A stretch of DNA of 64,000 bases from Anseranas semipalmata (Eukaryota; Chordata; Aves; Anseriformes; Anseranatidae), in NCBI GenBank assembly GCA_013399115.1, contig VXAA01006093.1:863538-927537 (forward strand), in the 5' to 3' direction. The notes under the pieces were generated by a model. The model had not been told where the DNA came from. It saw nothing but the letters and a program-made list of their open reading frames with translations, and searched no databases. A program made the position numbers and the translations under genes. Shown here piece by piece: positions 12,976 to 26,729 of the stretch. Each line of letters begins with the position of its first letter. Position 1 is the first letter of the stretch.

Positions 12976-15900
12976 CTGAAAGATAAAAAAAAATAAAAAA
13001 TAAAAATAAAAAATCAAACAACAAAACAAAACAGTATTTTCTGCAAACCACAAAAATAGGAAGTAAGCGCACAAGAGTGCAACTGAAAGAAGGCATTCTA
13101 ACCATCATTCAAAGATACTTTTGATTCTGTTAAGAAAATTAAATGGACTGAAAAATCAATGCCAAGAAAAGAAAAGAAAAATGCTCTGCCTTCAAAGAAC
13201 AGCTTGTTGGTTCACAATTTTAAAGCTTATCTTCAAGATACACCACAAAAACCAGAGTGTCTCATTGGCGATTAATGGAATCTTAAGCTAAACAAAATTG
13301 TCCATGCCCCTCTAAAGAACTGCTTCATGGTTAACAAAAGAACCCTTAGGGGGGAAAAAAAAAAAAAAAAAAAAAAAAAAAAGATAATATGTTTGGAAGA
13401 AATTTTTGTTCTAGACATAGTAGGGTAAATTTGAGATATAACTCAGGTGCCAATATAAACCTGTAACATCTCATTGGCTATACAGAAAATGTGGGCTTAT
13501 AGCTTTGTGTGTTTTAATTCACTCTTGTGACTAACTCCAAGTGATAAATCCTTGCCTTTGACAGATGGCATTTTGCAGTTTTTAATAAGTATGACTGCAT
13601 GTTTCAAAATATTGTTAGTATATTACATTTAGGAAGAATAAACATCACTGTGAATATTTTTGGTGATGCTTTCAAAATGAAAATAAAATATTTACTTCCT
13701 AAAATTTTTAAAGTTATTTTGAGTGAGATTTCAAAATTAACATTACTTTTGAAGGCTTATGGTTACTTAATACACAAAGATATGCCAAAGATACACAAGG
13801 ATATCACAAACCTGAATACAAAGTTACGTAACAGAAAACACGACCAAGAGAGAAATACATCTTAAAAAAAAAATTGAAGAGGCTAAAAAGTCAAATTATT
13901 AGAAACAGAAAAATAAGGCAAATACACAGATAATTCAGTGGGAAGGAAAAACTCAATTCAGCAATTGAGAAAACGGTTTAAGGAATGACAGGTTATGAAC
14001 TTAGTTCTGCATTTTCAATAAAAAATACATACATTTCACATGCATTTCAGGGAAGAGAGAAATAATGAGATTTCATGTGAAATTTTATGTGACTATTTCT
14101 GAGATATTTAATGTAAATTAAATGTTAAATAAATATAAAAATATTTATTTTTTTGTGAATTCAATTATTAGGTAATTCTAGATGGATTTGACAATGTGAC
14201 AAATAGAGTTATTGATACAATGAATAATAATAAAACACAGTAAGTGACTGCAGTGATTTATGAGAAAAGATTAAAGCATACACTAATCAGCTAAGCAATA
14301 ATTAACTCAGGGCAGAACAATAGACTATAAATGTATGAAAGGTGAGAAATAAGAAGAGGAAATAATTTATATTATATTTAAATGCATTATTGGAGAATAA
14401 AGGCATGACATGAAAAAATACAAATATGTCCCCAGAGTAGCTGTTGAAGCTTTCTTGTTTCAGAGGTGAACCATCAGATGTGACAAAGTACCGCTAACTT
14501 TTATAAAAATGTATAATCCTGTACTGGCTAGGAGAGTCACTCCCCAGAGAGGATGTACAAAAGCTGTACTAATTTAGCTAAATTTGTTTTAAAATTATAT
14601 TGATAAATCACAGAAAACCGCCGTGTATGTATTTTCATTAATTTCTAAAGGTTTTAGGTAATTGTTGTTTGAGCAGTTAGACCATTCCAAACTAATCTAC
14701 CTTTGTTCATATGTTGCCTTACATTAAATGAAGTTTGATCCCATTTATAATTACATAACTGTAACCTCATGTGTGTGAAGCCACTGACACTTGAACTTCA
14801 CATGCATGTTTGTACCTTATGAGTGAGAGTTAAGAAATGGGTGTTAGTAAAGAGCTCAATGAATGAAGAACCTATCTAGTGGACTTGAAAGGTAAGTGTA
14901 AAGTTCAAAGTAGAAGAAGGAAACACAGACAAATTAGAAGAATGTTCCAAATTATGAAAACAACATGGGATTATGAAATAAGAGATAAGTGGTGGAGAAT
15001 GAGACGTTTCAATACCAAAAACCAGAAACTGAAACCTATTTGGAAGGTAGAAGAAATCAAGAGATTAGAGATGATGCTCAGTTTTAATGCATAATGCATC
15101 AACTGCCCGTACAAGAAAAGTAAAGAGGCTTTATGGATAAATCCAAATATTTCTTTTTGGATGGTAAATTATATTTATTTTTCAGAAAGCAGTAAGATCT
15201 TATCAGGATTTTGAAGTAGGAGGCTGAAATACATTTGTAGCTTTGAAAGACAATTCCTGGAGAGAGCTTAATAATACACTTTAGGTCTGGTGAATGATGA
15301 TGAAATTGAAGTTGGAGGCTTTCTCAAATTGGCACTAAAATGTTAGCTGTTACAATCCCCAGAGCCAGAATGGAAAGGACATTGCCAAACCAAAAGAAAA
15401 CAAATGTTTTAACTATAGCTATCATGTGTACAAAAATTACAGGTTATGAAATCTTACGCAAGCAGTTACTCTGAAAATTAACAGCAAAAACTATGATGAG
15501 CATTGGTGTTCTCTATAAAAAACTATTTTCCCATAGGGCTTGCATAAATCTGATTAGATTTCCCTGTAAAAATGCCATACATTATGCTAAACGTGTCTGT
15601 GGAAATTTGTACTTAAAGACACATTTTATTCTCTTCATGTAAAGTGCTACATGCTTTCATGCTTCAGTTAAGAAAACAAGAGAAGCATGAGTAACTCCTA
15701 GATAAAGGTAAAGAAGTGGCCAGATTGAGAAGCACCTCGAGTTCATTCTAGTATGTTAGTCATGGTGGAATTAAAATGAAAAAGAAAATTAAAGATGTGG
15801 CTTATTGAAAACCAATTTTTATTCCTTAGCAGTAACGCCTTTGTCAGTCAGATGAGATGGCTCAGTTGTCTGACATAAAGTAAAACACAGCAGTATATGC

Positions 15901-16036
15901 AGAATGTTTGCAATCAGAATACCAGCAAGCAATTTTAGAAGCTTCAGTATGTGCCTGCATACATTAAGAATAGGACCATATGTGAAGACTTCACTTCTAA
16001 GTGATACTTTTTTTCAGCATACAGAAGATATCTTAC
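12976..16036 (-). other. Intron between GAIN exons
   Basis: A 3.1-kb AT-rich intron. The only distinct feature is a G4 then A28 tract (13351-13382), which may be the tail of an old retroinsertion. No exon, RNA gene or recognisable transposon is seen. Confidence 0.75.
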
Positions 16037-16186
16037 ATCTTCAACTTCATCCACGAAGACAATTAACTTTTCCATTATATAAGCCAAATATATTACATCC
16101 ATTTTATCCGCAAAGTGGGAAGCACCTCTTGTGTAGGCTGTCAGCTGGCGGGAAAATTCAAGCACAGTCGTCAAATTGATGTGCAT
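16037..16186 (-). CDS. ADGRA1: ADGRA exon: start of GAIN region
   Basis: A 150-bp exon (50 codons, phase 0 at both ends) with acceptor attttcag and donor gtaagata. It reads MHINLTTVLEFSRQLTAYT, then ASHFADKMDVIYLAYIMEKL and ends VDEVED. The pattern of helix-forming residues with the F.DKMDV.Y segment is the helical subdomain A of the GAIN fold in ADGRA proteins. NLT is a glycosylation sequon. The Met at residue 1 is internal, not a translation start: the exon follows the HormR exon directly. GAIN domains sit next to the membrane and in many adhesion GPCRs carry the autoproteolysis site; that later part is not in this window. Confidence 0.94.
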
Positions 16187-17591
16187 CTGAAAATACATGA
16201 GAATTACTAGGTGTAATAGATCAGCTAGCTTTGTTCTCCTCTAAAAACTGGAGATCCCATCTATTTGTATAATGTTTTCTATAATTTCACATGGAGTTAT
16301 ATGCATCAGTAGTATCATGAACATAAATTTCAGTGGCATATTGTATCTTCAGCATTAGGTCTCAGATTTCATTGTTATCATCTCCAGACACCACCATGTC
16401 AACAAATATTGAAAACTTTTGCTTGTCTGCTTTCTCTACACTGGAGCAAACTGGCCTCAAAATATTATACCAGCCTACAACCTTGCCTTGTCTATATCAT
16501 TAGATCATCAATAACAACAACAGTGGTATCAGTGAGGGTTCATATACAGTATATACAGTGGTGCATAGTGGGAGGACAAAAGACAATGGTACTATGCTGA
16601 AAGAAGAGAAGTTCAGACTGGATATGAGGAAAATCTTTTCTACAGTGAGGATATAGTCAGGCATCTGAATAGGTTGCCCCTGGAGGTTGCACAGCCTCCA
16701 TCCTCAGAGGTTTTCAAAATCTAAGCAGTTAAAGCCCTGAGAAACCTGACCTAACCTTGTAGCTTACCTTGCATTGACCAGGAGGATTTACTGGAGTCTA
16801 GAGACCTTCCTTCCAAACAGAATTATGATATTATCCTATAATTCCACTGGATTTCTTAATAAAGTAATTATTCTTATTTAAGTAGGAATGCACTTGAAAA
16901 CAAACTTCCTATGGTGATATCTAGCACTATTAGTTAGGAAAAATGATAAAGGAAACTGATAGTGATAAAAGTTAGTATGGCAGTTATAGGTCTGTGCCAT
17001 CCTCCATGCTATTCACTGTTATGCTCTTTTTTCCTCATGCATTTCTATCTATTTGCTTTTTTATCTCATCCTCTCTTTTACTTATCCATAAGAAACCAGA
17101 GTACTGCTTTTTTTTTTTTTTATTTCCTTGGAAGATATCAAAAAGACATTCTAAAGTAGCCTTCATTTCTGCAGCTCATTTAAATATATTATGGGACAAC
17201 AGCAATGGGAAAACAAACTCCAGTCAACAAAACTCTGATACAAGACTTCAAGAGAAATTAATGTCTTTCTGGTAAAAATGCACGAAGGGTAGGCAAAGAA
17301 GGAACTGAAGTGAAGCACTAATGACCCTGCCAACATTACTAATGGTCATCTAGACTCCAGGCACCCAGAGAAAAAAAACCAAAACAAAACATTAAAATAA
17401 AGGCAATAAATGCTGTGCACTTGTTCCTACTGCAACTTCAGTTACCAAAAAGCATTGCATTTCAAAAAAAAACCCTAACATTTTGATAAAAGCCCAGCTA
17501 TCCCAAACTTATGTCTGAACAGACATTTTCTTGCAAGCTATTCAATAAAATCAGTACTACAGAAAGGAAGCCCTGGATTTCATAACATTAC
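16187..17591 (-). other. Intron between HormR and GAIN exons
   Basis: A 1.4-kb intron holding one CR1 fragment (16600-16765) and a T-run near 17108. Nothing else is recognised. Confidence 0.8.
16600..16765 (+). mobile_element. CR1 LINE fragment (3' end of ORF2)
   Basis: On the plus strand this follows the end of CR1 ORF2: the segment for 'RLDIRKKFF' (gttcagactggatatgagg), then a diverged 'GNRLPLEV' segment (aataggttgcccctggaggt) and downstream text. It is 5'-truncated, as is usual for CR1, and lacks the canonical terminal repeat. Divergence and frame breaks mark it as a dead copy. Confidence 0.82.
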
Positions 17592-17790
17592 CTGACTGAA
17601 AGCATGAAGAACTTGAGTTACTTCTTGTGAATAAGGACATTCAGAGTAGTTTTCTTCATCCCAGCGTCCAGTTCGATTACATTTACGCCATGCCTTAGAC
17701 TCTTCTGCACCATTGTGAAGGGCAATGGAGTTAAATGAATACTGAAGACAGGGATGGTAAGCAGTTATTCCAGCCAAAGTTTTGGGCCAC
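17592..17790 (-). CDS. ADGRA1: ADGRA exon: hormone-receptor (HormR) domain
   Basis: The 199-bp exon has acceptor gttcatag and donor gtaatgt. One base completes Arg, then 66 codons follow, ending on a complete codon. It starts WPKTLAGITAYHPCLQY, continues with AWRKC and GRWDEENYSEC, and ends VTQVLHAFSQ. The W, C, W, C spacing (KAW, KC, GRW, SEC) is the HormR/HRM core. NRT and NYS are glycosylation sequons. The CLQY.F.S run matches ADGRA2 as I recall it, whereas the AWR.C and F.Q ends are closer to ADGRA3. This mixed resemblance is one reason for preferring a third paralogue. Confidence 0.95.
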
Positions 17791-20700
17791 CTATGAACAG
17801 CAAGATAATAAAAAATTACTCAAAGGCAACTTACAATATAGCAACAATATGCATGACATATAAGAAAAAAGGCTATTTTAAATTTTACCTCATTGTGTTC
17901 TATAATGAATTACTTTGTTTCCTTGGAAAATGTCAAACATATAGGCTTGAGTCCGGCTGGTCACATATTAATTCTGCATTAATTCTAGGAAAATGTTTGG
18001 TGTTAAGGAAAAAAAAAAAGCATGGATGCATTTTCCCTACATTCACCTTTGCAGATGGCACAAAGCAGAGCAGAAAGTCCATCAAGCACAGAGCAACTAT
18101 TTCTAAATGTTGTAAAAGGTCAATGCTCAAAATGTAGATGACAATCTTACTTTGCATTTTGACCCAACACTATAAAGCCCAGAGAAGCAAAAATTCCTGA
18201 ATGTATCAGAAACCAATAAACAAGATTTGAGTAGAGATTATGTCTTACAAAGGAGGAAGGAGCTAGCTCTCAAAAATTAAGTATTTAGCTATACATGATT
18301 TATCTACTGTGATGCCAAAACAGTTTTTGAAAAGAAACAATAAATCAAGAGGAACCAGAATAGTTCTATTTATCTCTTGGGCCTACTATGCAATACTCTT
18401 GTTTTGTAGAGCTGCTGCATTCTATGGAACTGCACAACTGGGACCTATTTTGTTTGGTAAAAAATCCATTGTCATTTGCAGGCTAGTATGGACATAGCAG
18501 GATCAGGTAATTGGGAGAAATCATACAAAAACAGAAGCGTATTGTCATCAAGTCAGCATGTCTAGAAAGAATGTGGCTTTGACTTTTAATTGCACTGATG
18601 CAATGACTGAGCCCAGCCAATCATAAAAAAAATTGTGCCTGACACTGACACACACCTTGAAAATCAACCTTTGCTCAAACATACATATTAGTCTCTGTTA
18701 GTTATAAGATGCAGATCCATTTGGACATTGTTACATAATATACTGACAGGTTTGGGGCTAAGTTTGTATGTTTTCTTAGTTTCAAAAAAGGAAAGGTAAG
18801 AAGAAAAGTATTTTTATGTCATCACTAACTGTCACTGGAATAATTCATATGATGTAAAAACAGTTGATGCAAAATGAAACATGAAAGGATTGTCACAAAA
18901 AGTGAAACACGTACAATATTATTATATTCTCCTTTTGCCTCTGAACTGAAATATTATTTTAGTAAAAAATTAGCATTAATGCAATTGGGCCACACTGAGT
19001 AGCACCTTACCTTGAAAGTAAAACTGAAAGAGACTATTCTGAAACTAAGGCACACTGGGTCTTAGCACAGGTAGCAGAATTTGGCTTTTATGATTAGGGA
19101 TAATAGGACATAAGAACATTACTGTTTGCATTTCAGAATGTTCTTATAGTGAGCTGAAAAACAGAATATGAGCAAAAGATGGCCATCATAGAGAAAAACT
19201 CTTAGTACATAAGGGCAGGTCATTGTGACTCACAGTGCCTAATTCTTACTGCAGTTGTGCAATTATAAATACCACCTAGGCTGGTGAACTAAAAGAACCA
19301 CATTTCCATAAACAGCCGATGCTTTTTTTCTTTTCTTTCCCCCAATAAAAGAACTATTCTTTCCATCTTTGCTTTTGTGGTGAAATTCTTTCTACTTACA
19401 TACTTGCTATATTATCAAAACTTCAAAGACCTTTCTAAGAAAAATTACTGGTGAGATAGCTGCATCTCTGAGGATAAACCTTTGTAATAGTTTCAAGTGT
19501 TAATGCTAAGTTTGAGCCTGATAAATTCTCTATAATTCTAAATTCATTCCCTTGAAATGCCAAAGGAATCCCTGGACTCAGCATCCTTTTAATATACATT
19601 TAAAAAATAAATTTATATAGACTTCTAGAAAGGTGATCAATAGGGAGAGAAATGTATACTCCTGTTCTTTTGATTTTTATATAAAATGACAAAAATGCCC
19701 CTGGTGTTAGTTTGTGCAGTCTGTAGAATTTATATATATTTATTTATTAAGAAAAGGATGTCATTTTATGGAAAGAACATGTACTTCATAAAACTGTCAT
19801 CAAAAAGATTCAGTATGTGTTATCTGATAGGATGTGTGTATCTTTAAAAGATTTAAAAACTTTAGAAGTTTTAAAATTGAAGAGGGGTGTTCAAATCAGA
19901 ATTATATGCAGAAAGTTCTGGTGTTTAAGAAAAGCTTCCTCTCTCAGCTACTTTTCCTTTAATTAACTATTCAAGCTGAATTCTTATTATAATTCACTTG
20001 GTAACAAATTACCTTCCTGATTTCTCAATGGGAATGCCATCATACCTCAGTGTTATTATCAAGCAGGTAATGATATTTTGTTTGAGCTCTATGCATATCA
20101 TTGAAGTATTTTAGAGCTAATTGAAAACAATGACAAATTTTATAGAATCCTTGTTTTTTTTTCAGTTTAGGGGTTTAAAATTAAAAAACTAAAACTAAAA
20201 CAAAACAAAACAAAAAAAAACCCACCAACAGATAACGATAAAACTAAGGATGAAACAAAAATCACATTTAGTCAACAACACTGTGCAGACTATAACATTC
20301 AGACAGCAGGATGGATGTGTTTTCTAACCATGTTATATAATGGTGGAACTGTGTGTCCTTAAGCTCACCTCAAATGATCTATTTGTTTTACTGAGTAGTT
20401 TTACTCACTAATTTGATTCTCTTCAGCAAGTATTTTAGTAACAATTTTGTATTATTTGTTACTTCTAATCTCAGCTCAACAAAATTAGCAGAACTGGAAT
20501 AGATTAGAAAAGTACTGAAGATTTAATCTTCTAATGCTTTATTCTAGTGTTACCATATTATATAATTTAGAAAAGACCAAGAACAATTATTAACCCTCTT
20601 CCATTTAGCTATGAAGTGCCTACACATTTTGAAATTTTCCATAATCTCACACTGAGGAATTAGAAGGATTCTCAGACTTTCACAAACCACTTCTGTTCCT

Positions 20701-20877
20701 GAAACACTAGCTGCCATTTCCCATAATTATCACACAGTGCTCTTCCTTCCTACTCTATTACATGATAAGTAAAATAAGTGACATCTTTGTACCTGACACT
20801 GAAGTATCATGCAAACATGGATAGGGGCCGTATCTTTATCAAAATATGAAACACACTCCCAAACCAGGAACTCATAC
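17791..20877 (-). other. Intron between Ig and HormR exons
   Basis: A 3.1-kb AT-rich intron with one old palindromic repeat (18983-19090) and an A-rich low-complexity stretch near 20180-20225. No other element is seen. Confidence 0.75.
18983..19090. repeat. Ancient palindromic amniote repeat (MITE-like)
   Basis: The left half reads attgggccacactgagtagc then accttac; the right half carries a degenerate inverted counterpart (actaaggcacactgggtctt, then agcagaatttggctt). This matches an old palindromic repeat I recall from turtle, crocodile and bird DNA, where a segment ending in 'agtagtcccattgacttcaatggg' lies between the arms. No coding capacity. The family name is uncertain. Confidence 0.5.
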
Positions 20878-21042
20878 CTGAAATCTCCCTTGTTGTTAAT
20901 AACTCTTTCTGCAGGGCAGTAGGGTGCAGCCGTTTCCAGTACCACAATTTCTACTTGTTTAGTGCTATTTCCGTAGGAATTGTTGACTAGGCACTCCCAA
21001 TCTCCAGTTGCATCAATATCAATGCTAGACAGGATAAGTTCA
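20878..21042 (-). CDS. ADGRA1: ADGRA exon: Ig domain, second half, and start of HormR
   Basis: The 165-bp exon has acceptor ttttatag and donor gtatgag. Its first base completes the Arg codon begun in the previous exon, and its last two bases start an Arg codon finished in the HormR exon. It reads [19 protein letters not shown], then [17 protein letters not shown] and [14 protein letters not shown]. The DATGDWEC segment is the Ig F-strand motif (DxGxYxC type) that pairs with the Cys in FQC upstream. NNS and NST are glycosylation sequons. The YCPAERV..N.GDF.WP segment begins the hormone-receptor domain and is diagnostic for the subfamily. Much of this exon precedes the first Met of the open frame, so a Met-based ORF call misses its first half. 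Confidence 0.96.
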
Positions 21043-23994
21043 CTATAAAAATAAAAGATTAATTATTGAATATACTTAATTATATAGATTGTTATTTGTT
21101 TCCTGACATTAACTTCTCTTCAGAGATTTTCTATTAAAATATAAAAATGGGTTTTCTTCTATTCTATTATATAGACAGTATGTAATTGTTTGGTATTAAA
21201 ATTTTAGCAGCACCAATTTGGATTGACAACTCAGGTCATGAGAGGCTATAACACAGATTGTAAGTCATCACAAAAGAACAGTTATGCATCAATCCCCATT
21301 CTCCTTTCCCCAAATATTACGAAATACCTTTTTTGTTGCATAACCAAGCACTTGAAAGTCAGAAGTGCATTTCAAGTTGACAACACAACCAATCCACAGA
21401 GAATGCTTCCCTTCAGCTGTGATTGGAGCTCCGATGGAGTTTCAAAAACAGAATCTGCTGTCCTGTGGCAGCACGTGCCAAGTTTTCTAGAATAGCCATT
21501 GACATTGGAAGCCATATATAATTTTCCTGACAAATGCAAAATGAGATGAGGCAGATGCTGATATTTCTTTTAGCACTGTACTACTCATGAACTTCTTTCA
21601 TACTGTCCCCTACCAAATACAAAATGCAGTTATTAATATCAATAAATTAAGGTTGAATAAGCCCTTCATAATTAAAGTGATAGACAAGTTAAATATAGAG
21701 ATACTTTGTGGCTTCTCTTACAATATGCACATTGCACATTACTGCACCATGCCAATATTTAGCTGCCTAAGCTAAATATTCTCTGTATAATTAGAGAAAA
21801 TAATTTCAGTAACATTTAAAATTGCCTGTAGCTGTTTTGGTTATGATTTTCTGTATATTTTAAATGAAACAAGAAGATTTCATTCTTTTAATGGTTAGCT
21901 TTTATGTTATTTTACTAAATTTAGTATTTTACTAAATGTTTAGCTTTTCAAATAATTTCAGCAGGGAAAGAATGTTATCCACTTACTGTAACTCTATAGA
22001 TCTCACAGCCAAAAATATTGCTAACTGCTACATTTTAAGAAAGTAATACATTAGACCTTAAATCAAGTCATTGGCCTAGAAATAATTTTTACTGCAGTTT
22101 TAAAGAAAGTACAGCTTCTGAAAGTAGCTGGGAGAAGGAAAAGGTAGTAATTATCTGAAATATTTACTTTGCTTTACACAAACTTCTGGTTTCTGAATGT
22201 GCTTTGTGGTTTAGACAATTAGAAATTATGTGGGAAGAAATGGAGTACAGTCAGAAAGTGGGAGATACATTATAAAAACAGAAGCACAGAATTTGAAAGT
22301 TATTAAATTGATTTCAAATCTGTATGTAAAACAAAATCTTAAAAATTTCTACTTGTGGCCTTTGGTACTTTCGTAAAGAGCCTGATATTTTGAAATATAC
22401 ACACAGAAAAATTATATATAGTTTATTTTTAATTTTTTTGCTCTTTTAAATTTCTCTAAAAATGCCATCATTTTTCAGTTTAAACCTTTGTATATTATAT
22501 ATGCACTTTTATCAACTTTGCTACAAGAAAGGATCAAATCCTCTTGTATGTAAAATAGTTCTGTTATATAAGTAAGTAGACCACAATCAAGGTAGGAAGT
22601 GATTAGACAGCTTTTTTAATTTTCCCTTTAAAAGATGCATATAATGAAGGACGATTTTCTCAAGTACTTGCTACAGGACCGTTATCTTGCTCTCCAGAAA
22701 ACAAACAACTTGTGGTAAATAGCTTTTGATTTAAATTAAATTGCTTCAGATTTCTCCTGTAATTCTCCGGAAGTTCTGTCCAATTTATCATTAAACAGTA
22801 ACTCTAAAAATCTCACACTGTTCATATTTACAATGGGTTTGAGCTCCAAGTAGCTTGGATCCCCCAATTTCATTTTTACAATGAATTCTAACATGTTTTT
22901 TATTGCAGAGAATATAGAAAAAACTTAACTAGCCATTTTCCAACAAAGTAACTGATTTTTTTCATATCAATATGAGCAATTGATCTCTTGACAATTCTCG
23001 GATGAGGAAGACCAATAACAGCAACCTCCTAGCTACCTCTTAATAAACTAGTTGATAAAAATTTTCAAATTAAGTGTTCTGTTTCATATGTCCTAATAAT
23101 CTTGCATCACCTTTATATACACCTGAGAAAGAATATGTTCCTAGAGTTTACAAAAACTATTATCCATAAAAGCTCTTTTTTCACTGAAACAATAGGCAGC
23201 ATAAAAATTCACCTGTAGCAGCAAGACCCAGAGACTTCCCAAGTCAACAGAATGTGATAGATGTGCTCATCTTCTGATATATTTCCACATAAAATATCTG
23301 TAACCATTGTTAATACTAAACATTTGATAAAACTGGGAACCATGGGAATTTTAGGTAAATGCTGGAGATAGAAAGTAAAGGAATACTTGAATATATCAGT
23401 TTCAAAGGTAATCAATATGAAGATAAATAAATATAAGAAAGAGTACATTTTCCATTTATTTAAATTGTTGCAATGTCTTCTGATGCTAATTTATCTGTCA
23501 CTAAACAGATCTCCTGACAATTAATTTGATGATATTTCCCAGTTTCACAGACAAATATTTACTGATACATCATTTTTGCTTCTGCTAGAAACACAATACT
23601 TGAATTCTGGTTCAAGTTCTCTAAAATGAAGAGTAAATCCTCAAAGTTACATTTAATCTTCTGCGGCTCTTACTTCAGATGTTGAACCAAATAAGCCAGA
23701 ATAGTTTTATGCAATATAGAAGAAGTTGTATAATGACCAGAACATGGAATTTTCTTCTGAGTTGCCACCTGGCCACTGTAAATGATGCATTCATTTATAT
23801 TCCTCTAGAACAGTTTGGATAGTAAGCCCAATATTGGAACTGTTCATTTACTTACCATCTGAATATGACAAATGATAAATTGATCTTATTCCCCTGGAGA
23901 ATTTAGGAGACTGAATTAAAAAAAAAAAAAAAAAAAAAAGTGTTTGAATTCTCAAAAAGAATAGTCAGCTTCATCTCTTTAATGATTTCTCCAT

Positions 23995-24306
23995 CTATAA
24001 TTTTGGCAACTTCACAGTCCTGGCAGACTGAAAGGGAAGGTTGGGCCTGTAGAGAATTTTAAACCTCTTCATAAAATTCTCTGGTAGGTTGGTTACATAT
24101 TTAAATCTTGGCACTATTACATTAGCATGCCCAGAAGTTCCAGTGTTTTTCTTACTTTTGGTAGAAAGGCATTCTTGATTTTTTTTTCGTGGTGGCAACA
24201 AGTCTTGACAAAAGGCGTGAACTCTCCTGTCACTTGAGAACATTGCAGGACTCTGTGTTTTACCATTTCTTGGTAAAAGCATACCAGTATTAGAAAAGGA
24301 GAGCAC
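23995..24306 (-). other. Unexplained 103-codon open frame in intron
   Basis: The frame starts MLSFSNTGMLLPRNGK and ends FQSARTVKLPKL before a stop. Composition is ordinary (Lys, Arg, Pro, Asn) and less biased than the Phe/Leu/Ile-rich chance frames elsewhere. There is no domain, signal peptide or membrane segment I recognise, and no splice-site framing that would join it to ADGRA in phase. It could be a retrocopy fragment or chance. Confidence 0.2.
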
Positions 24307-26729
24307 CCTTGACTGTAGTTTACTTTCCTTGATTACCCTGTCTCACAGAAGCTAATAAATGTCAGGCCACAAATGAAATGATTTTGCATTTACTATGCAG
24401 CTTTCCTACAGATGAAGTATGCATCAGTTCTTACTCCCTCTACATTAGCAATCATACTCAAGAGCACTCCTCAGAGGTGTGATAGATGCTACTTTTGTGG
24501 AAATTCATGACCTACCAAGCCATAAACAAAGTCAGACATTTGCGTCAAGGCAAACTGAACACAAAGATTGTTGACAGATGAGAACAAAAGGATGACTAGC
24601 AAGCTTCTCTCAAGTTTTGTTTTGGAAATTCTAGTGGCCTCAACAAACCAAAGAACACTGAAAGGAAGAAAGAAAAGACATATTTCTTCTTTGTACTGTG
24701 AAATTTCATGCATGGTGGGATTCTTTTTTCAAATGTAATGACTGATATATCGATAAATTAGTAACATGTGGAGCTGATATAACAGCATGAAAAAGTTATA
24801 ATATTCAATAGAAGCCCGTGGTATTGGTCATTACAAAGAGAGGAACCTTAATACAGACAGAAGCCATACACATGTAATAAAGTAACCTATGACAAAAGAT
24901 TTCTATTTGAGGCATAGTTTTGCATTGCTACAGCTATGCATAACTAATTAGACAATCAGAAGTAGGTCTCATTATGCAAAGTTACTCAACCATGTCCTAA
25001 AGTAGTACCTTAGTGACATTTACTTTAGGTCCCAGCACTCATTTGCATGCCAGGAAACAGTAACGAATAAAGACAAGTCTTCAACACCACATTTTGATTG
25101 GCTTTCCACAGGAAAAGTTTTAAAGTCTGACTTGATTTCCTTTAAGACTGGGTTAAGAACCAACCACTCTTATTGGGCAAAAATAAAAAGTAATTAATTA
25201 AACACAGATAACATTCTTCTTCAGATAGATAAGAAAGAATGCTTTTCTATAGTTCAGGCAGAAGGTCTGCATAACCTGCATCCAACTCATACCACCTTAA
25301 ATTATTAATATTAACACAAAATTTAAAAAATGAGTGTTGGTCTACAGAGTACACTGCTGCTTGGAATACAGCCTTTCACAGGGGATAAAAGGTTAAAACA
25401 TGGAAAATGAACAGAGAATGTGTAAACCTAGGCACTTTAACTGAACTTAAATTGCTAGTCTGATCTCTCTGACAAAATTACTTATTTACCCATGAAAGAA
25501 ACAGCTTTAGAAGGCTGACGGCCTTCAAAGAAACTTTATATCTGGCCAACAGCAAGAAAAAAGGTAGATTAAGGATTAAAATTGGTACTCATTTTAGCAA
25601 ATATTCTCAGGTGTGATCAATTTGTCAAACACACAGGAAATCCATGATTTCCTGTTTCAACTGATTGAATGCAAAAACAAAGCAAAACTTACCATTTAAT
25701 GCCATCAGTAGCTACCCAATAAACTTAATGTGCTATAACTTCCTTTTATCATGATTTATCTATCAGCTCATTTGTTCACAATAGTATTTTAGTTGGATTT
25801 CACTTCAGAGATTGCAATGGAAAGGAGCTAATTTTAATGACAAAATATTGACAGGAAAAACAAAGAAATATCTGCTTTCAAAATGGAAGAAAAGACCTTT
25901 GTGTCAGTTAGTAAACCATATATTGCTCAAATTACATTGACTGAAATGTAAATGTTCAAAATATTATCCATTTGTTATGCAAACATTTGCCGAGTGGTGA
26001 GATGCATTTTCTATAAGTGGATGTCAATGAACCTGTGACCCTCATTTATGTGCCATCAATTTGTTTCTTAAAATTGAGAAAACAAATAATACTAATACTA
26101 GAGTGACTATACAGTAACATCTTCAGAAACAGAGTCAGGAATCTGGTATGTTCTAAATAGCCCTAACAGATACCACATATCAACAGCTGTAGAGCACCCA
26201 AAGCTTTCTCTTGCTGGAGAAACCTTCAGAGAACTGGCAGGTCTGTGATGGCAGAGTGCTATAAAGCTACTCGAAGAGCGTACTCCTGAGCCAGGGCTTA
26301 TTTAAAGTACTTCATGAATCAGTTGTCTGTCACTGAAGTGTCTTGTCACTTGGTGAAAGGTTTGGGGATGCTCAAATATGTTTATTGCTATTAATTTCAT
26401 TCTAACAGCAAACCGCTTGACTGCAGGATGCATGCAACTGCCTTCTGGGGAAATGTAGCTACACCTGCCGTATGCCTTTCATTCGCCCTTAAGTAGTCTG
26501 TTCACTGCAACATTATATCCAGAGAAAGCTTTATTTCATTAGCATAACTCTTGTGATCTGTACACTAGCAGAGGTTCTTAGACAAAAATAACACTATGAC
26601 AATCAGTCCGATAGTCAAAATTGCATAAAAAGCTTTTTAGGCAAAATATTTTGCAGATGATTCATTAAGTGTTAACCTACTTATGACAAGTCTTGATTAT
26701 TTGATTACATGCCACAGGGAGCAACCCCT

